61,157 nt of DNA from Thermoanaerobaculia bacterium (lineage in GTDB: Bacteria; Acidobacteriota; Thermoanaerobaculia; Gp7-AA8), in contig JADGNY010000021.1 in the NCBI GenBank assembly GCA_017883235.1, positions 1 through 61,157 on the forward strand, given 5' to 3'. Each line of letters opens with the position of its first letter. The first letter of the stretch is position 1. Below, one piece after another: positions 24,938 through 33,092 of the stretch. Under the pieces are notes generated by a model. The model saw nothing but the letters and a program-made list of their open reading frames with translations, was not told where the DNA came from and searched no databases. Both the position numbers and the translations under genes were made by a program.

Positions 24938-25421
24938 GACGGCCGATCAGGTTTTCAACCTCGCGAGCGCCGATCTCGGTTTTCGCGACGTCCATGGGAG
25001 ATGCTCCGCCCAGCGCGGGTTGAGAACTGAGCAACCATTCGACCGCTCCATCGCGATCTCCCTCGAACAGTTCCAGCGACCGTCCAAGAATCCGAGCGGC
25101 GCGCAGGAGCCGGTCGGATTCATCGGGCAGCAAGTGTCCATCCCGTTTTCGCCGTGTGAGCGTGCGCGGTGCGATCTGTAGCCACTCAAGCACCTGCCAG
25201 GGACCGAGGCCAACGTTTTGTTGAAAGTGTTCGAGCGCGTCAAATGAGAATCCTCGCTCGACACTTCGAAGCAGACGCGTCCAATCAGAGGTCTTCAATC
25301 CGAGCAGGAGCGCATAGGAGTGTTGGCCGGTTCCACCACGAGCGAGCAATTGGCGAAAGCGTTCGACATCGCGAGTCGGCCTGGAAGCAGGTTCAGTTGT
25401 CGCACCAGAGTGGGTGGTCAT
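24915..25421 (-). CDS. Xre/MbcA/ParS-type antitoxin of the RES pair
   Basis: A 168-residue protein with an Xre-like helix-turn-helix N-terminal part (LKTSDWTRLLRSVERGFSFDALEHFQQNVGL...TLTRRKRDGHLLPDESDRLLRAARILGRSLELF) and a C-terminal DUF2384 toxin-binding part (ALGGASPMDVAKTEIGAREVENLIGRLEHGVY). It should neutralise the RES toxin and repress the shared promoter. The gene overlaps the toxin by 23 nt. The first 20 residues are poorly conserved in character, so a slightly later start is possible. Confidence 0.92.
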   Translation of the reverse strand: MTTHSGATTEPASRPTRDVERFRQLLARGGTGQHSYALLLGLKTSDWTRLLRSVERGFSFDALEHFQQNVGLGPWQVLEWLQIAPRTLTRRKRDGHLLPDESDRLLRAARILGRSLELFEGDRDGAVEWLLSSQPALGGASPMDVAKTEIGAREVENLIGRLEHGVYS

Positions 25422-25474
25422 TCAATACTCCATCTGGCGTGATCATCGTCGCCACATGGCGGAAAGTCAACGCG

Positions 25475-26188
25475 TCAGGGGACTGCCGCACTCCAACGCC
25501 CGTCGGGAAGATTCATTGCCACCACCTCCCCCGAGGGATGACTCATCTCCCTCATCACAACCTCCTCCTCTGTCATCATCAGGACCGTCGACGACCGTGT
25601 CCCATAGCCGCGTTCTGGAAGAGCGACGAAGACCTCCTCTTCGATTGGGCCGCCGCGCGGCGTGGTGAGGAAGCGCATCAGATCGTCGATGAGGTGACCA
25701 TCCAGCGCCAGCGCCATCGCGTCGCGGGCCATGACGATCTTTGGCCAGTCGATCGCGGCGGGGGCGTTGCTGATGGCGAAGATGCCGTCGTCGAGCAGGC
25801 GGGCGGGAGTGTCGGTGGCGACGTGGGCGATCGTCCGCCGATCGCCGGCGATGAGATGGAATCCGGCGTACTCCTCGGTGCGAATGCTCTCGGCGTATGC
25901 GAGGGGCGCGATGCTCGATCGAACGAAGTCGCCAACCAAAGCGCCGCGCGATCGCTTATTCGGTGTTTCATCGACTCCGCGAATGTTCGTCACCGCGGCG
26001 AAGCGGCCGTCGCGCGTCACCGCCAGCCAGCTTCCGCCCGCGCGCAGGTCGCGGCCGCCGGCGATGTTCGGATCGTCGTCCCACACGTGCAAGGAGCGGG
26101 TGGGGCGGGCGTAGAACTCATCGCGGTTCGCGGCGATGACGATGGGGTAACGCGCCGAGGCGTGGACGGCGATGGCGATGAGACACAT
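25475..26188 (-). CDS. NRDE/TANGO2-family protein
   Basis: A 237-residue protein starting MCLIAIAVHASARYPIVIAANRDEFYARPT, where Cys2 would be the N-terminal nucleophile after Met removal and NRDE is the family signature. This fixes the start at 26188. It continues with GGRDLRAGGSWLAVTRDGRFAAVTN and a C-terminal RSSTVLMMT. Bacterial members have no firmly established biochemical role. TAGTAT lies 10 nt upstream of the ATG. Confidence 0.9.
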   Translation of the reverse strand: MCLIAIAVHASARYPIVIAANRDEFYARPTRSLHVWDDDPNIAGGRDLRAGGSWLAVTRDGRFAAVTNIRGVDETPNKRSRGALVGDFVRSSIAPLAYAESIRTEEYAGFHLIAGDRRTIAHVATDTPARLLDDGIFAISNAPAAIDWPKIVMARDAMALALDGHLIDDLMRFLTTPRGGPIEEEVFVALPERGYGTRSSTVLMMTEEEVVMREMSHPSGEVVAMNLPDGRWSAAVP

Positions 26189-26198
26189 GAAACGCCGG

Positions 26199-26204
26199 AT
26201 ACTA
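26199..26204 (-). promoter_or_regulatory. TANNNT box (TAGTAT) before the NRDE gene
   Basis: TAGTAT on the minus strand ends 10 nt before the ATG at 26188. Confidence 0.35.
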
Positions 26205-26309
26205 ATGCTGCCGAGCCGGCGGCGGAACAACGGCGGTAGAAGAACGTCGTAACTCGCAATGGAACAGCACCTTGCCGCGGCTATGGCACATTTGTGTCAC
26301 TTGCCGCGC

Positions 26310-26315
26310 TAGAGT
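26310..26315 (+). promoter_or_regulatory. TANNNT box (TAGAGT) before the antitoxin gene
   Basis: TAGAGT ends 9 nt before the ATG at 26325. Confidence 0.38.
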
Positions 26316-26324
26316 GTTCCAGCG

Positions 26325-26558
26325 ATGAAAGACAGCGAAAGATTATTGTCCCAAGCGCTTGAACTGCCTGAATCCGATCGCGTGGAGCTTGCTGCTCAAT
26401 TAATCGAGAGCCTCGACCCTGGAGACGATCAGGTCATCAACGATGCATGGGCGGAAGAGATTGAACGCCGTTGTGGGGCATCGGATGCCGGGACGAATGT
26501 GTCATCTGACTGGAACGATGTGCGGCAGCGAATCGAGCGCGATATCTTCGGCCGGTGA
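26325..26558 (+). CDS. Addiction-module antitoxin, orphan
   Basis: A 77-residue protein of the putative addiction-module component family (TIGR02574-like): LSQALELPESDRVELAAQLIESLD, then an acidic stretch with AWAEEIERRC and a C-terminal WNDVRQRIERDI. Such genes normally overlap a ParE/RelE-type toxin gene. Here a GTG overlaps the stop (26555) but the frame closes after 14 codons and array C follows, so the toxin seems to be missing. Confidence 0.85.
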   Translation: MKDSERLLSQALELPESDRVELAAQLIESLDPGDDQVINDAWAEEIERRCGASDAGTNVSSDWNDVRQRIERDIFGR

Positions 26559-26599
26559 TCTCGATCGGCGGCGTTTTTGCGCTGCTAACGCCAACTTAG
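26555..26599 (+). pseudogene. Possible relic of a toxin gene 5' end
   Basis: GTG at 26555 overlaps the antitoxin stop as GTGA, the usual coupling for ParE-type partners. The reading starts V-I-S-I and ends at TAG 26597-26599, just before array C. Only the overlap geometry and first residues support this. Confidence 0.3.
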
Positions 26600-26605
26600 C
26601 CCCCT

Positions 26606-27208
26606 CCAAGAGCGTGTTAACTGCTTCGGGGAGCGTGTTAACTGCCTCCAAGAGCGTGTTAACTGCCTCCGAGAGGCAGTTTAACTGCCTCCAGGAGCGC
26701 GTTAACTGCCTCCAAGGAGCGTGTTAACTGCCTCCGAGAGGCAGTTTAACTGCCTCCGGGAGCGTGTTAACTGCCTCCAGGAGCGTGTTAACTGCCTCCG
26801 AGAGGCAGTTTAACTGCCTCCGGGAGCGTGTGTTAACTGCCTCCAGGAGGGTATTAACTGCCTCCGAGAGGCAGTTTAACTGCCTCCGGGAGCGTGTTAA
26901 CTGCCTCCAAGAGCGTGTTAACTGCCTCCGAGAGGCAGTTTAACTGCCTCCAGGAGCGTGTTAACTGCCTCCAGGAGCGTGTTAACTGCCTCCAGGAGCG
27001 TATTAACTGCCTCCGAGAGGCAGTTTAACTGCCTCCGGGAGCGTATTAACTGCCTCCAGGAGCGTATTAACTGCCTCCGAGAGGCAGTTTAACTGCCTCC
27101 GGGAGCGTGTTAACTGCCTCCGAGAGGCAGTTTAACTGCCTCCGGGAGCGTGTTAACTGCCTCCGGGAGCGTGTTAACTGCCTCCGAGAGGCAGTTTAAC
27201 TGCCTGCT
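26606..27208. repeat. 21/22-bp tandem array C with nine hairpin units
   Basis: About 28 units based on GTTAACTGCCTCC-RRGAGCGT fill 600 bp. Nine units carry GAGAGGCAGTT instead of RRGAGCGT, making a perfect 9-bp hairpin (AACTGCCTC, loop CGA, GAGGCAGTT). Hairpin units are usually separated by one to four ordinary units, and the unit after a hairpin is often 22 bp. With the repeat at 27273-27400 it accounts for the 874-nt gap 26559-27432. Confidence 0.95.
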
Positions 27209-27272
27209 GTTGCCGCGTTAGTTTGCGAAACCGTGCCTTGGCGTCTCGCCGGATCGGGCGGCGGCGGTTTCC

Positions 27273-27400
27273 GGAGTGCTGGCGTCTCGCCAGCGTCTCG
27301 CCTGGCGTCTCACCTCCGAACCGGCAAGACTCCCAACACATTCGCGGATAACCCGGCGGCGGGGCGCATGCCGGTCCAGCCGGCGAGACGCCAGCACTCC
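27273..27400. repeat. Nested palindromic repeat, GGCGTCTCGCC family, diverged copy
   Basis: Outer arms beginning GGAGTGCTGGCGTCTCGCC (27273) and ending GGCGAGACGCCAGCACTCC (27400). The compensatory change T/A in both arms relative to other copies preserves pairing. Confidence 0.88.
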
Positions 27401-27432
27401 GACCGCAAACCGCTTAAGTTCCGCCATTGCCG

Positions 27433-27463
27433 CTAACGCGGGCGGGACGCCCGCGGTCCCAGC
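27433..27463. repeat. Palindrome at the end of the acyl-CoA ligase gene
   Basis: GCGGGCGGGACGCCCGCGGTCCCAG-type sequence related to 55941-56020 encodes the last residues and the stop codon of the ligase. Confidence 0.65.
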
Positions 27464-28815
27464 AGGTGCTTCTGCACCTTCCCCAGCGCCGTCCTCGGGA
27501 TCGACTCCACCTGCACGAACCTCCGCGGCAACTTGAACGATGCCAGTTGCTCGCGGCAGCAGCGTTCGAGCTGGTCGGGATTGAAATCCGTGGCGACGAT
27601 GAACGCCACCGGCACTTCGCCTCGTACATCGTCCGGCTCCCCGACCACCGCGGCCTCGGCGACGCCGGGTTGTTCGAGCAGGAGCTCTTCGATCTCGCGG
27701 GGGTAGATGTTGAAGCCGCCGGAGATGATGAGGTCGGACTTGCGGCCGAGGAGCGTGTAGTAACCGTCGTCGGAGCGCGTAGCCAGATCGCCGGTGCGGA
27801 ACCAGCCGTCGGTGAAGGCGGCGGCGGTGGCGTCGGGACGGCGCCAGTAGCCGGCGAAGACGTTCGGACCGCGCACGAAAAGCTCGCCGTCCTCGATGCG
27901 AACCGAGATTCCCGGCAGCGGAAAGCCGACTGTTCCGGCGCGGCGCTCACCGGCGTATGGATTGCTCATGGTCATGAACGTCTCCGTCATCCCGTAGCGC
28001 TCGAGAATGGTGTGATTGAAGAGCTCGCGGAAACGCTCGAAGACCTGCACCGGCAACGGCGCGGAGCCGGAGACGAAGAGACGCATCGCCGCACCGATCG
28101 CGCGCGCCGCCTCGGGCGGCGTGTCGAGCAGGCGGACGTAGACCGTCGGCACACCGAAGAAGAGCGTCGGACGAAAGTCGCGGAGCTCGTCGAGCGCCGT
28201 GCGGTGATCGAAACGCTCCAGAAGCCGCATCCGGCAGCCGCTGGCCAGCCAGCAATGAAGGCCGTTGCCGAGCGCGTGGATGTGGAAGAGAGGGAGAGCC
28301 AGAAGGAAGCGATCGCGCTCGCTGATCTGCCACATCATCGACAGGTTGGCGGCGTTGGCGGCGAAGTTGTTGTGCGTCAGCACCGCCCCCTTCGACGCGC
28401 CGGTGGTGCCCGAGGTGTAGATGATCGCCGCCGGAGTATCCCCATCGAGATCTTCAATCGGACGGTCGTCGCCATCGGAGACGAGCTGCGGCAGCTCGAC
28501 CTCGGTGATCACCCACCGCGGCTCGGCGTCGCCGGTGATGTGGGCGATCTCCCGCTCCCGGTAGAGGATGTTGATCGGAACGAAGATCACGCCGAGCTTC
28601 ACGCAGGCGAGGTAGATGTCGATCAGCTCGATGCGGTTGCCGAGGTAGACGCAGAGACGGTCGCCCTTCGCCAGCCCGCGCGCGCGGAGCGCGTGGGCGA
28701 CGCGGTTGCTGCGGCGCTCGATCTCGCCGAATGTGAACGCGGCGCCGTGCCACTCGAGCGCAACCGCATCACGGCGCGCGGCGAGGGAGAGGTCGAAGAG
28801 GTGAAGGAGGTTCAC
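27433..28815 (-). CDS. AMP-binding acyl-CoA ligase
   Basis: A 460-residue ANL-superfamily ligase. It has the P-loop IIYTSGTTGASKGAVLTH, LFVSGSAPLP, ERYGMTETFM, DGWFRTGDLATRSDDGYYTLLGRKSDLI and the C-terminal Lys motif PRTALGKVQKHLL. It activates a carboxylic acid as acyl-AMP and transfers it to CoA; the substrate is not evident, and malonate or fatty acids are both possible. It is shorter than many relatives. It starts at GTG 28815, with TATGAT six nt upstream. The last residues (GPRASRPR) are encoded by a repeat hairpin that also supplies the stop. Confidence 0.9.
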   Translation of the reverse strand: MNLLHLFDLSLAARRDAVALEWHGAAFTFGEIERRSNRVAHALRARGLAKGDRLCVYLGNRIELIDIYLACVKLGVIFVPINILYREREIAHITGDAEPRWVITEVELPQLVSDGDDRPIEDLDGDTPAAIIYTSGTTGASKGAVLTHNNFAANAANLSMMWQISERDRFLLALPLFHIHALGNGLHCWLASGCRMRLLERFDHRTALDELRDFRPTLFFGVPTVYVRLLDTPPEAARAIGAAMRLFVSGSAPLPVQVFERFRELFNHTILERYGMTETFMTMSNPYAGERRAGTVGFPLPGISVRIEDGELFVRGPNVFAGYWRRPDATAAAFTDGWFRTGDLATRSDDGYYTLLGRKSDLIISGGFNIYPREIEELLLEQPGVAEAAVVGEPDDVRGEVPVAFIVATDFNPDQLERCCREQLASFKLPRRFVQVESIPRTALGKVQKHLLGPRASRPR

Positions 28816-28821
28816 GGAGTG

Positions 28822-28827
28822 ATCATA
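28822..28827 (-). promoter_or_regulatory. TANNNT box (TATGAT) before the acyl-CoA ligase gene
   Basis: TATGAT on the minus strand ends 6 nt before the GTG at 28815. Confidence 0.4.
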
Positions 28828-28864
28828 CGTACGTCGCACGCTGCTTGCAGTTGTGCTCCTCACG

Positions 28865-30634
28865 ATGTTCACAAGAAAGCGCGCCGTCGGCGCCGAACTG
28901 ACTCCGGCCGGCACTGACTTCCGCGTCTGGGCTCCCGGCCATCGCGCGGTCAGCGTCGTCATCGGTGATTCCGATCAACCCCTCAAGCGCGAGCCCGATG
29001 GTCACTTCCGGGGTTTGATCGCGACAGCAAGCGCAGGCACCCGCTACCGCTTCCGCCTCGACGATGACCAGGCAACCTATCCCGATCCCGCCTCTCGTTT
29101 TCAGCCCGACGGACCGCATGGTGACTCCGCGGTCGTCGACCCGGAGTCGTACGAATGGCGCGATGGCGCATGGCGCGGCGTCGATCCGCGCGGCCTGGTC
29201 ATCTATGAGATGCACATCGGGACGTTCACTCGCGAAGGCACCTGGCGTTCGGCAATCGAGCATCTCCAAGCGTTGCGCGAGATCGGCATCAATCTTCTCG
29301 AGGTCATGCCGGTCCATGAGTTCCCCGGCCGTTTCGGCTGGGGCTACGACGGTGTCGATCTCTGGGCGCCGGCGCACATCTACGGCACGCCCGACGACTT
29401 CCGCGCCTTCGTCGATGCCGCGCACGCCCACGGCCTCGGCGTGATCCTCGACGTCGTCTACAACCACCTCGGTCCCGACGGCTGCTACCAGCGCCAGTTC
29501 ACGACGGCGTACTTCACGAAAAAGTACGAGAACGACTGGGGCGATTCGATCAACTTCGATGAGGATGGCTCCGAAGGCGTGCGCGAGTTCTTCGCCGAAA
29601 ACGCCGCCTACTGGATCGACGAGTTCCACCTCGACGGTCTGCGCCTCGATGCCACACAGTCGATCGACGATGCCTCGGAGGAGCACGTCCTGACGCTGAT
29701 CACGAGGCGCGCGCGGGAGGCGGCGAACGGCAGGCCGATCTTCATCGTCGGCGAGAACGAGCCGGAGGATGTGAAGCTGATCGACCGCTACGGCCTCGAC
29801 GCCCTCTGGAACGACGACTGGCATCACGCGGCCATGGTCGCGGCCACGGGATTCCGCGAGGCCTACTACACCGACTATCGCGGCACGCCGCAGGAGCTCG
29901 TTTCGATGGCGCAGTTCGGCTTTCTCTATCAGGGCCAGTACTACACATGGCAGAAGGCTCCCCGCGGCACGTCGTCGATCCACCTTCGGCCGGAGAGTCT
30001 GGTCTGTTTTCTCCAGAACCACGATCAGATCGCGAACTCCGCGCACGGCGAACGGCTGCAGTTCCTGACCGCTCCCGGCCGCTACCGCGCGCTGACCGCG
30101 CTGCTGCTCCTCGGGCCGAATACGCCGATGCTGTTTCAGGGACAGGAGTTCGGATCGTCGTCGCCGTTCCTCTACTTCGCCGACCACAAGCCGGAGCTCG
30201 CCGCGGACGTGGCGAAGGGGCGCAGCGAATTTCTCGATCAGTTCCCGTCGCTCGTTGGTGGACGTTTCGCGCGGCCTGATGCGGTCGAGACATTCGAGCA
30301 AAGCAAGCTCGATCATCGCGAACGTCAGAAAAACGCGGACATCGTGGCGCTGCATCGCGATCTGCTTCGCTTGCGAAGGGAGATGACCGGCACCGTTCGC
30401 GGCGCGGTGATCGGCGATCGGGCCTTCGTCCTGCGCTACGAGCAGCGTCTGCTCATCGTCAACCTCGGCGACGAGTTTCGTCTCGATGTCATCGATGAAC
30501 CGCTGCTGGCGCCACCGAGGGAACACCATTGGGAGCTGAGGTGGTCGAGCAGCGACATCGAAGCGATCGAAATCAGGGAAACGTGGCGGATCCCTGCAGC
30601 CATCGCCATCGTGCTTTCGCCGCGGCGCGCGTAG
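28865..30634 (+). CDS. treZ: Malto-oligosyltrehalose trehalohydrolase
   Basis: A 589-residue GH13 enzyme with an N-terminal CBM48-like beta domain (GAELTPAGTDFRVWAPGHRAVSVV). Catalytic motifs are DVVYNHLGPDG, GLRLDATQSI (nucleophile Asp), IVGENEPED (acid/base Glu) and CFLQNHDQIAN. The trehalohydrolase-type extension SINFDEDGSEGVREFF separates it from branching enzymes. TreZ releases trehalose from maltooligosyltrehalose in the TreY-TreZ route, but treY is not in the window. There is no signal peptide. It is divergent from the ligase gene. Confidence 0.92.
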   Translation: MFTRKRAVGAELTPAGTDFRVWAPGHRAVSVVIGDSDQPLKREPDGHFRGLIATASAGTRYRFRLDDDQATYPDPASRFQPDGPHGDSAVVDPESYEWRDGAWRGVDPRGLVIYEMHIGTFTREGTWRSAIEHLQALREIGINLLEVMPVHEFPGRFGWGYDGVDLWAPAHIYGTPDDFRAFVDAAHAHGLGVILDVVYNHLGPDGCYQRQFTTAYFTKKYENDWGDSINFDEDGSEGVREFFAENAAYWIDEFHLDGLRLDATQSIDDASEEHVLTLITRRAREAANGRPIFIVGENEPEDVKLIDRYGLDALWNDDWHHAAMVAATGFREAYYTDYRGTPQELVSMAQFGFLYQGQYYTWQKAPRGTSSIHLRPESLVCFLQNHDQIANSAHGERLQFLTAPGRYRALTALLLLGPNTPMLFQGQEFGSSSPFLYFADHKPELAADVAKGRSEFLDQFPSLVGGRFARPDAVETFEQSKLDHRERQKNADIVALHRDLLRLRREMTGTVRGAVIGDRAFVLRYEQRLLIVNLGDEFRLDVIDEPLLAPPREHHWELRWSSSDIEAIEIRETWRIPAAIAIVLSPRRA

Positions 30635-30637
30635 AGG

Positions 30638-31117
30638 CTACGCGGTCAATAGCTTCCCCGGCCAAGCGTCCTGCGCCTTGCGGATCCAGTGACCGCTGCG
30701 GATCTCGGCCAGGCGTTCGGCGGTCGTATCGAAGACGGTTGTGTGAATATCGCCGCGGTCGCGGAAATCGGCGCGGCTGAGCGCTTCGACGCGGCCGTCG
30801 GCATGGCGGACGAAGACGCGGTTGGCGTCGAGAATGGAGACGCCGAGGTCGCGCTCGAACTGGCGAAGAAGTCCGAACATCCGGTCGATCGAGCAGCCCG
30901 ACGTTTCGCTCTGCTCATCGACGGCGATGGCCAGGAAACTGCCGAGCAGCAGCTCGCGCGCCGAGGTCACCGGCGTCCCGTGCGCCGCCCACTCGTCGAG
31001 AAACTGATCGACCGTGGCCAGCAGGCGTTGACTCTTCGTTTCATCGAGGGACGGTGAGATGCCGAACAACCAGGTGCGGGAGGTGCTGGGGAGGGAAGCA
31101 ATGTCTACTCTAGGCAT
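30638..31117 (-). CDS. Conserved hypothetical protein with SGCSID motif
   Basis: A 159-residue soluble protein beginning LPSTSRTWLFGISPSLDETKSQRLLATVDQFLDEWAAHGTPV, with a central AVDEQSETSGCSIDRMFGLLRQFERDLGVSILD and a FRDRGDIHTTVFDTTAERLAEIRSG tail. I recall similar proteins with the same VDE...SGCSID core in Bacteroidota, sometimes misannotated as ABC-transporter ATPases; no ATP-binding motif is present here. The conserved Cys may be functional. It is convergent with treZ (3-nt gap) and divergent from the TerB-like gene across a long hairpin. Confidence 0.75.
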   Translation of the reverse strand: MPRVDIASLPSTSRTWLFGISPSLDETKSQRLLATVDQFLDEWAAHGTPVTSARELLLGSFLAIAVDEQSETSGCSIDRMFGLLRQFERDLGVSILDANRVFVRHADGRVEALSRADFRDRGDIHTTVFDTTAERLAEIRSGHWIRKAQDAWPGKLLTA

Positions 31118-31131
31118 GATGGCTCCGAATC

Positions 31132-31204
31132 AAAGGATGAATGATGAAGGATGAAGGATGATAGGGCCGGGAATTCATCCTTCATCCTTCATCATTCATC
31201 CTTT
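31132..31204. repeat. 30-bp perfect hairpin of AAGGATGA repeats
   Basis: Arms 31132-31161 and 31175-31204 are perfectly complementary, with a 13-nt loop. Each arm is itself built from short AAGGATGA direct repeats. The right arm ends 5 nt before the ATG of the TerB-like gene, so it would cover any ribosome-binding region. Confidence 0.93.
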
Positions 31205-31209
31205 ATCTC

Positions 31210-31680
31210 ATGAGCTTCGCAAAACTGATGCAGCGATTCAAAGGCGGCGTCCTCAACGGCGACCGGCCACCGCAACAGCAGGATCCGCTGCGGCTGGCCA
31301 CGGCCGCGGTGCTGCTCGACATCGGCTACGCCGACGGCACGCTGACGCGGGAAGAGGACGACGATCTCCTTTCCTACCTCAAGCGCGCCTTCGCCCTCGA
31401 CGACACGATGGCGCAGGAGCTGGTCAAGGCCGCCGCCGAGATCCGTGCCCAGACCATCGACCATTTCGCACTGACGCATTTCATCCGCCGCAACTCCCCG
31501 CTCAACGACCGCATCGAGATCGTGAAGACGATGTGGCGGATGGCCTACGCCGACGGCCGGTTGACGGAGTACGAGAACTATCTCGTCCGCAAGCTGGCCG
31601 ACCTCTTGGGACTCGAACATCACGTGATGATCGATGCGAAGGTGAGCGTGCTGCAGGAGCTGGGGTTGGCGACGAACTGA
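31210..31680 (+). CDS. TerB-family protein
   Basis: A 156-residue protein with the TerB all-helical fold: LATAAVLLDIGYADGTLTREEDDDLLSYLKRAF, then IVKTMWRMAYADGRLTEYENYLVRKLADLLGL. The two acidic D-G-x-L-T-x-x-E motifs are characteristic metal-binding turns. Family members occur with tellurite/stress gene clusters, but many stand alone, as here. No function is proven. No Shine-Dalgarno site is visible, because the start codon follows a 30-bp hairpin directly. Confidence 0.88.
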   Translation: MSFAKLMQRFKGGVLNGDRPPQQQDPLRLATAAVLLDIGYADGTLTREEDDDLLSYLKRAFALDDTMAQELVKAAAEIRAQTIDHFALTHFIRRNSPLNDRIEIVKTMWRMAYADGRLTEYENYLVRKLADLLGLEHHVMIDAKVSVLQELGLATN

Positions 31681-31689
31681 GGCCACTCG

Positions 31690-31880
31690 ATAGTCCATCC
31701 TGCGGCGAAGCGCGCAGGATCTCTCGGTGATACCGCGGGGATGTTCGGTGCCACCGGAGATCTTGCGCGCTCCACCGCAGGATGGACTGCGAGGCTCCGC
31801 CGCAAGATGAACTGCAAAGCGGCGCCACCGGAGATCCTGCGCGCTCCGCCGCAGGATGGAATGCAAAGCTTCGCCGCAGG
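31690..31880. repeat. Cluster of CGGAGATCCTGCGCGCTCC repeats
   Basis: At least three imperfect copies of CACCGGAGATCTTGCGCGCTC and CCGCAGGATGGAMTGC blocks lie in the 214-nt gap between the TerB-like gene and the YpdA-like gene. Related CCGGAGATCCTG blocks occur at 46620-46800. Confidence 0.75.
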
Positions 31881-31881
31881 A

Positions 31882-31887
31882 TAGAGT
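31882..31887 (+). promoter_or_regulatory. TANNNT box (TAGAGT) before the YpdA-like gene
   Basis: TAGAGT ends 7 nt before the ATG at 31895. It is embedded in the last repeat copy. Confidence 0.38.
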
Positions 31888-31894
31888 TCGCGTT

Positions 31895-32920
31895 ATGAAA
31901 CACCACGTCGCCATCATCGGCGCAGGCCCCATCGGCCTGGAGCTGGCGGTGGCGTTCAAGCAGTTCGGTATCGACTATGTTCAGATCGATGCCGGCCAGA
32001 TCGGCTCGACCATCGCCTGGTATCCGAGCGAGATGTTGTTTCATTCGAGCTCGGACCGCCTCGGCCTGGCCGGCGTGCCGATCCAGACGGCAACGCAGCA
32101 GAAGATCACGCGCGAGGAGTACCTCGCCTATCTTCGCGCGCTGGTGATGCAGTTCGGCCTGCAGGTGCGCTCGTATGAGCGCGTCACGCGGGCGTCGCGG
32201 TTGCGCGGCGGCGGCTTCGAGCTGGTGACGCGCGCGCTGGATGGCGAGCATCGCTATCGCGTGGAACACGTCATCCTGGCCATCGGCGCCTTTCACGCGC
32301 CGCGCATGCTCGACATCCCCGGCGAGGAGCTGCCGCACGTCAGCCACTACTTCCACGATCCGCATACGTACTTTGCGAAGAAGCTGCTGATCGTCGGCGG
32401 GCGTAACTCTTCGGTCGAAGCGGCGGTCCGCTGCCAGCGCGCCGGCGCCGATGTGACGCTGAGCTACCGTCGCGACGATTTCGATCCGAAGGTGGTGAAG
32501 TTCTGGCTTCTGCCGGAAGTGCGCGCCCTCATTCGCGACGGCCGCATCCGCTATCTGCCCCGCACCACGCCAATCGAGATCGGGAATGGCACCGTGTTGC
32601 TGGCGCCGGTCGGCGACGACGCTCCGCCTCTCGAGATCGACGCCGATTTCGTCCTGCTCCTCACCGGCTACCGGCAGGATTCGATGCTTTTCGATCAACT
32701 GGGCGTCGAACTGCGAGGCGACGATCGCCAGCCTGTCTACGATCCCGAGACGATGGAGACCAACATCCCCGGCGTCTTCGTCGCCGGCACCTCCGTCGCC
32801 GGAACGCCGCCGCGCAAGGTGACGGTGATCGTGGAGACGTGTCACGTCCACATACCGCGAATTGTTGCGGCGATTCAGGGAAAGCGCGTAGCGCTCCCCG
32901 ATGGGGCGCTCGACGAATAG
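31895..32920 (+). CDS. YpdA-like bacillithiol-disulfide reductase / FAD-NAD(P) oxidoreductase
   Basis: A 341-residue two-dinucleotide-binding flavoprotein. The FAD site is HHVAIIGAGPIGLELAVAFK at 2-21, the NADPH site KKLLIVGGRNSSVEAAVRCQRAGADVTL at about 165-192, and a terminal block TNIPGVFVAGTSVAG closes the FAD domain. There is no CxxC, in line with YpdA/Bdr rather than thioredoxin reductase. YpdA reduces oxidised bacillithiol in Firmicutes. Whether this organism makes bacillithiol is unknown, so the substrate remains inferred. Confidence 0.85.
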   Translation: MKHHVAIIGAGPIGLELAVAFKQFGIDYVQIDAGQIGSTIAWYPSEMLFHSSSDRLGLAGVPIQTATQQKITREEYLAYLRALVMQFGLQVRSYERVTRASRLRGGGFELVTRALDGEHRYRVEHVILAIGAFHAPRMLDIPGEELPHVSHYFHDPHTYFAKKLLIVGGRNSSVEAAVRCQRAGADVTLSYRRDDFDPKVVKFWLLPEVRALIRDGRIRYLPRTTPIEIGNGTVLLAPVGDDAPPLEIDADFVLLLTGYRQDSMLFDQLGVELRGDDRQPVYDPETMETNIPGVFVAGTSVAGTPPRKVTVIVETCHVHIPRIVAAIQGKRVALPDGALDE

Positions 32921-32931
32921 CGTAGCGCGAC

Positions 32932-33057
32932 GGAACGCTGGCGTCTCGCCGGCTGGCTCGGCGGCGTCTCGCCGCTGAGGTTAACAACGAATGTATCGCA
33001 AGCTCCCCGAACGGGGGCGAGACGCCCCCGGGCCAGCCGGCGAGACGCCAGCGCTCC
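32932..33057. repeat. Nested palindromic repeat, GGCGTCTCGCC family
   Basis: Same orientation and inner sequence as 15-142 (including ATGTATCG in the centre). It starts 11 nt after the YpdA-like gene stop and ends 35 nt before the TonB receptor stop, so it lies between convergent genes. Confidence 0.92.
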
Positions 33058-33092
33058 GACCGCGAATCGCTTAAGTGGGATGACAGTGTCCG

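Noticed and set aside
26606-27208. CRISPR array
   Set aside because: There are no unique spacers: the units are contiguous, 21-22 bp and similar throughout, and no cas gene is near.
28823-30529. Minus-strand open frame opposite treZ
   Set aside because: treZ carries all GH13 catalytic motifs; the opposite frame is a GC-rich shadow.
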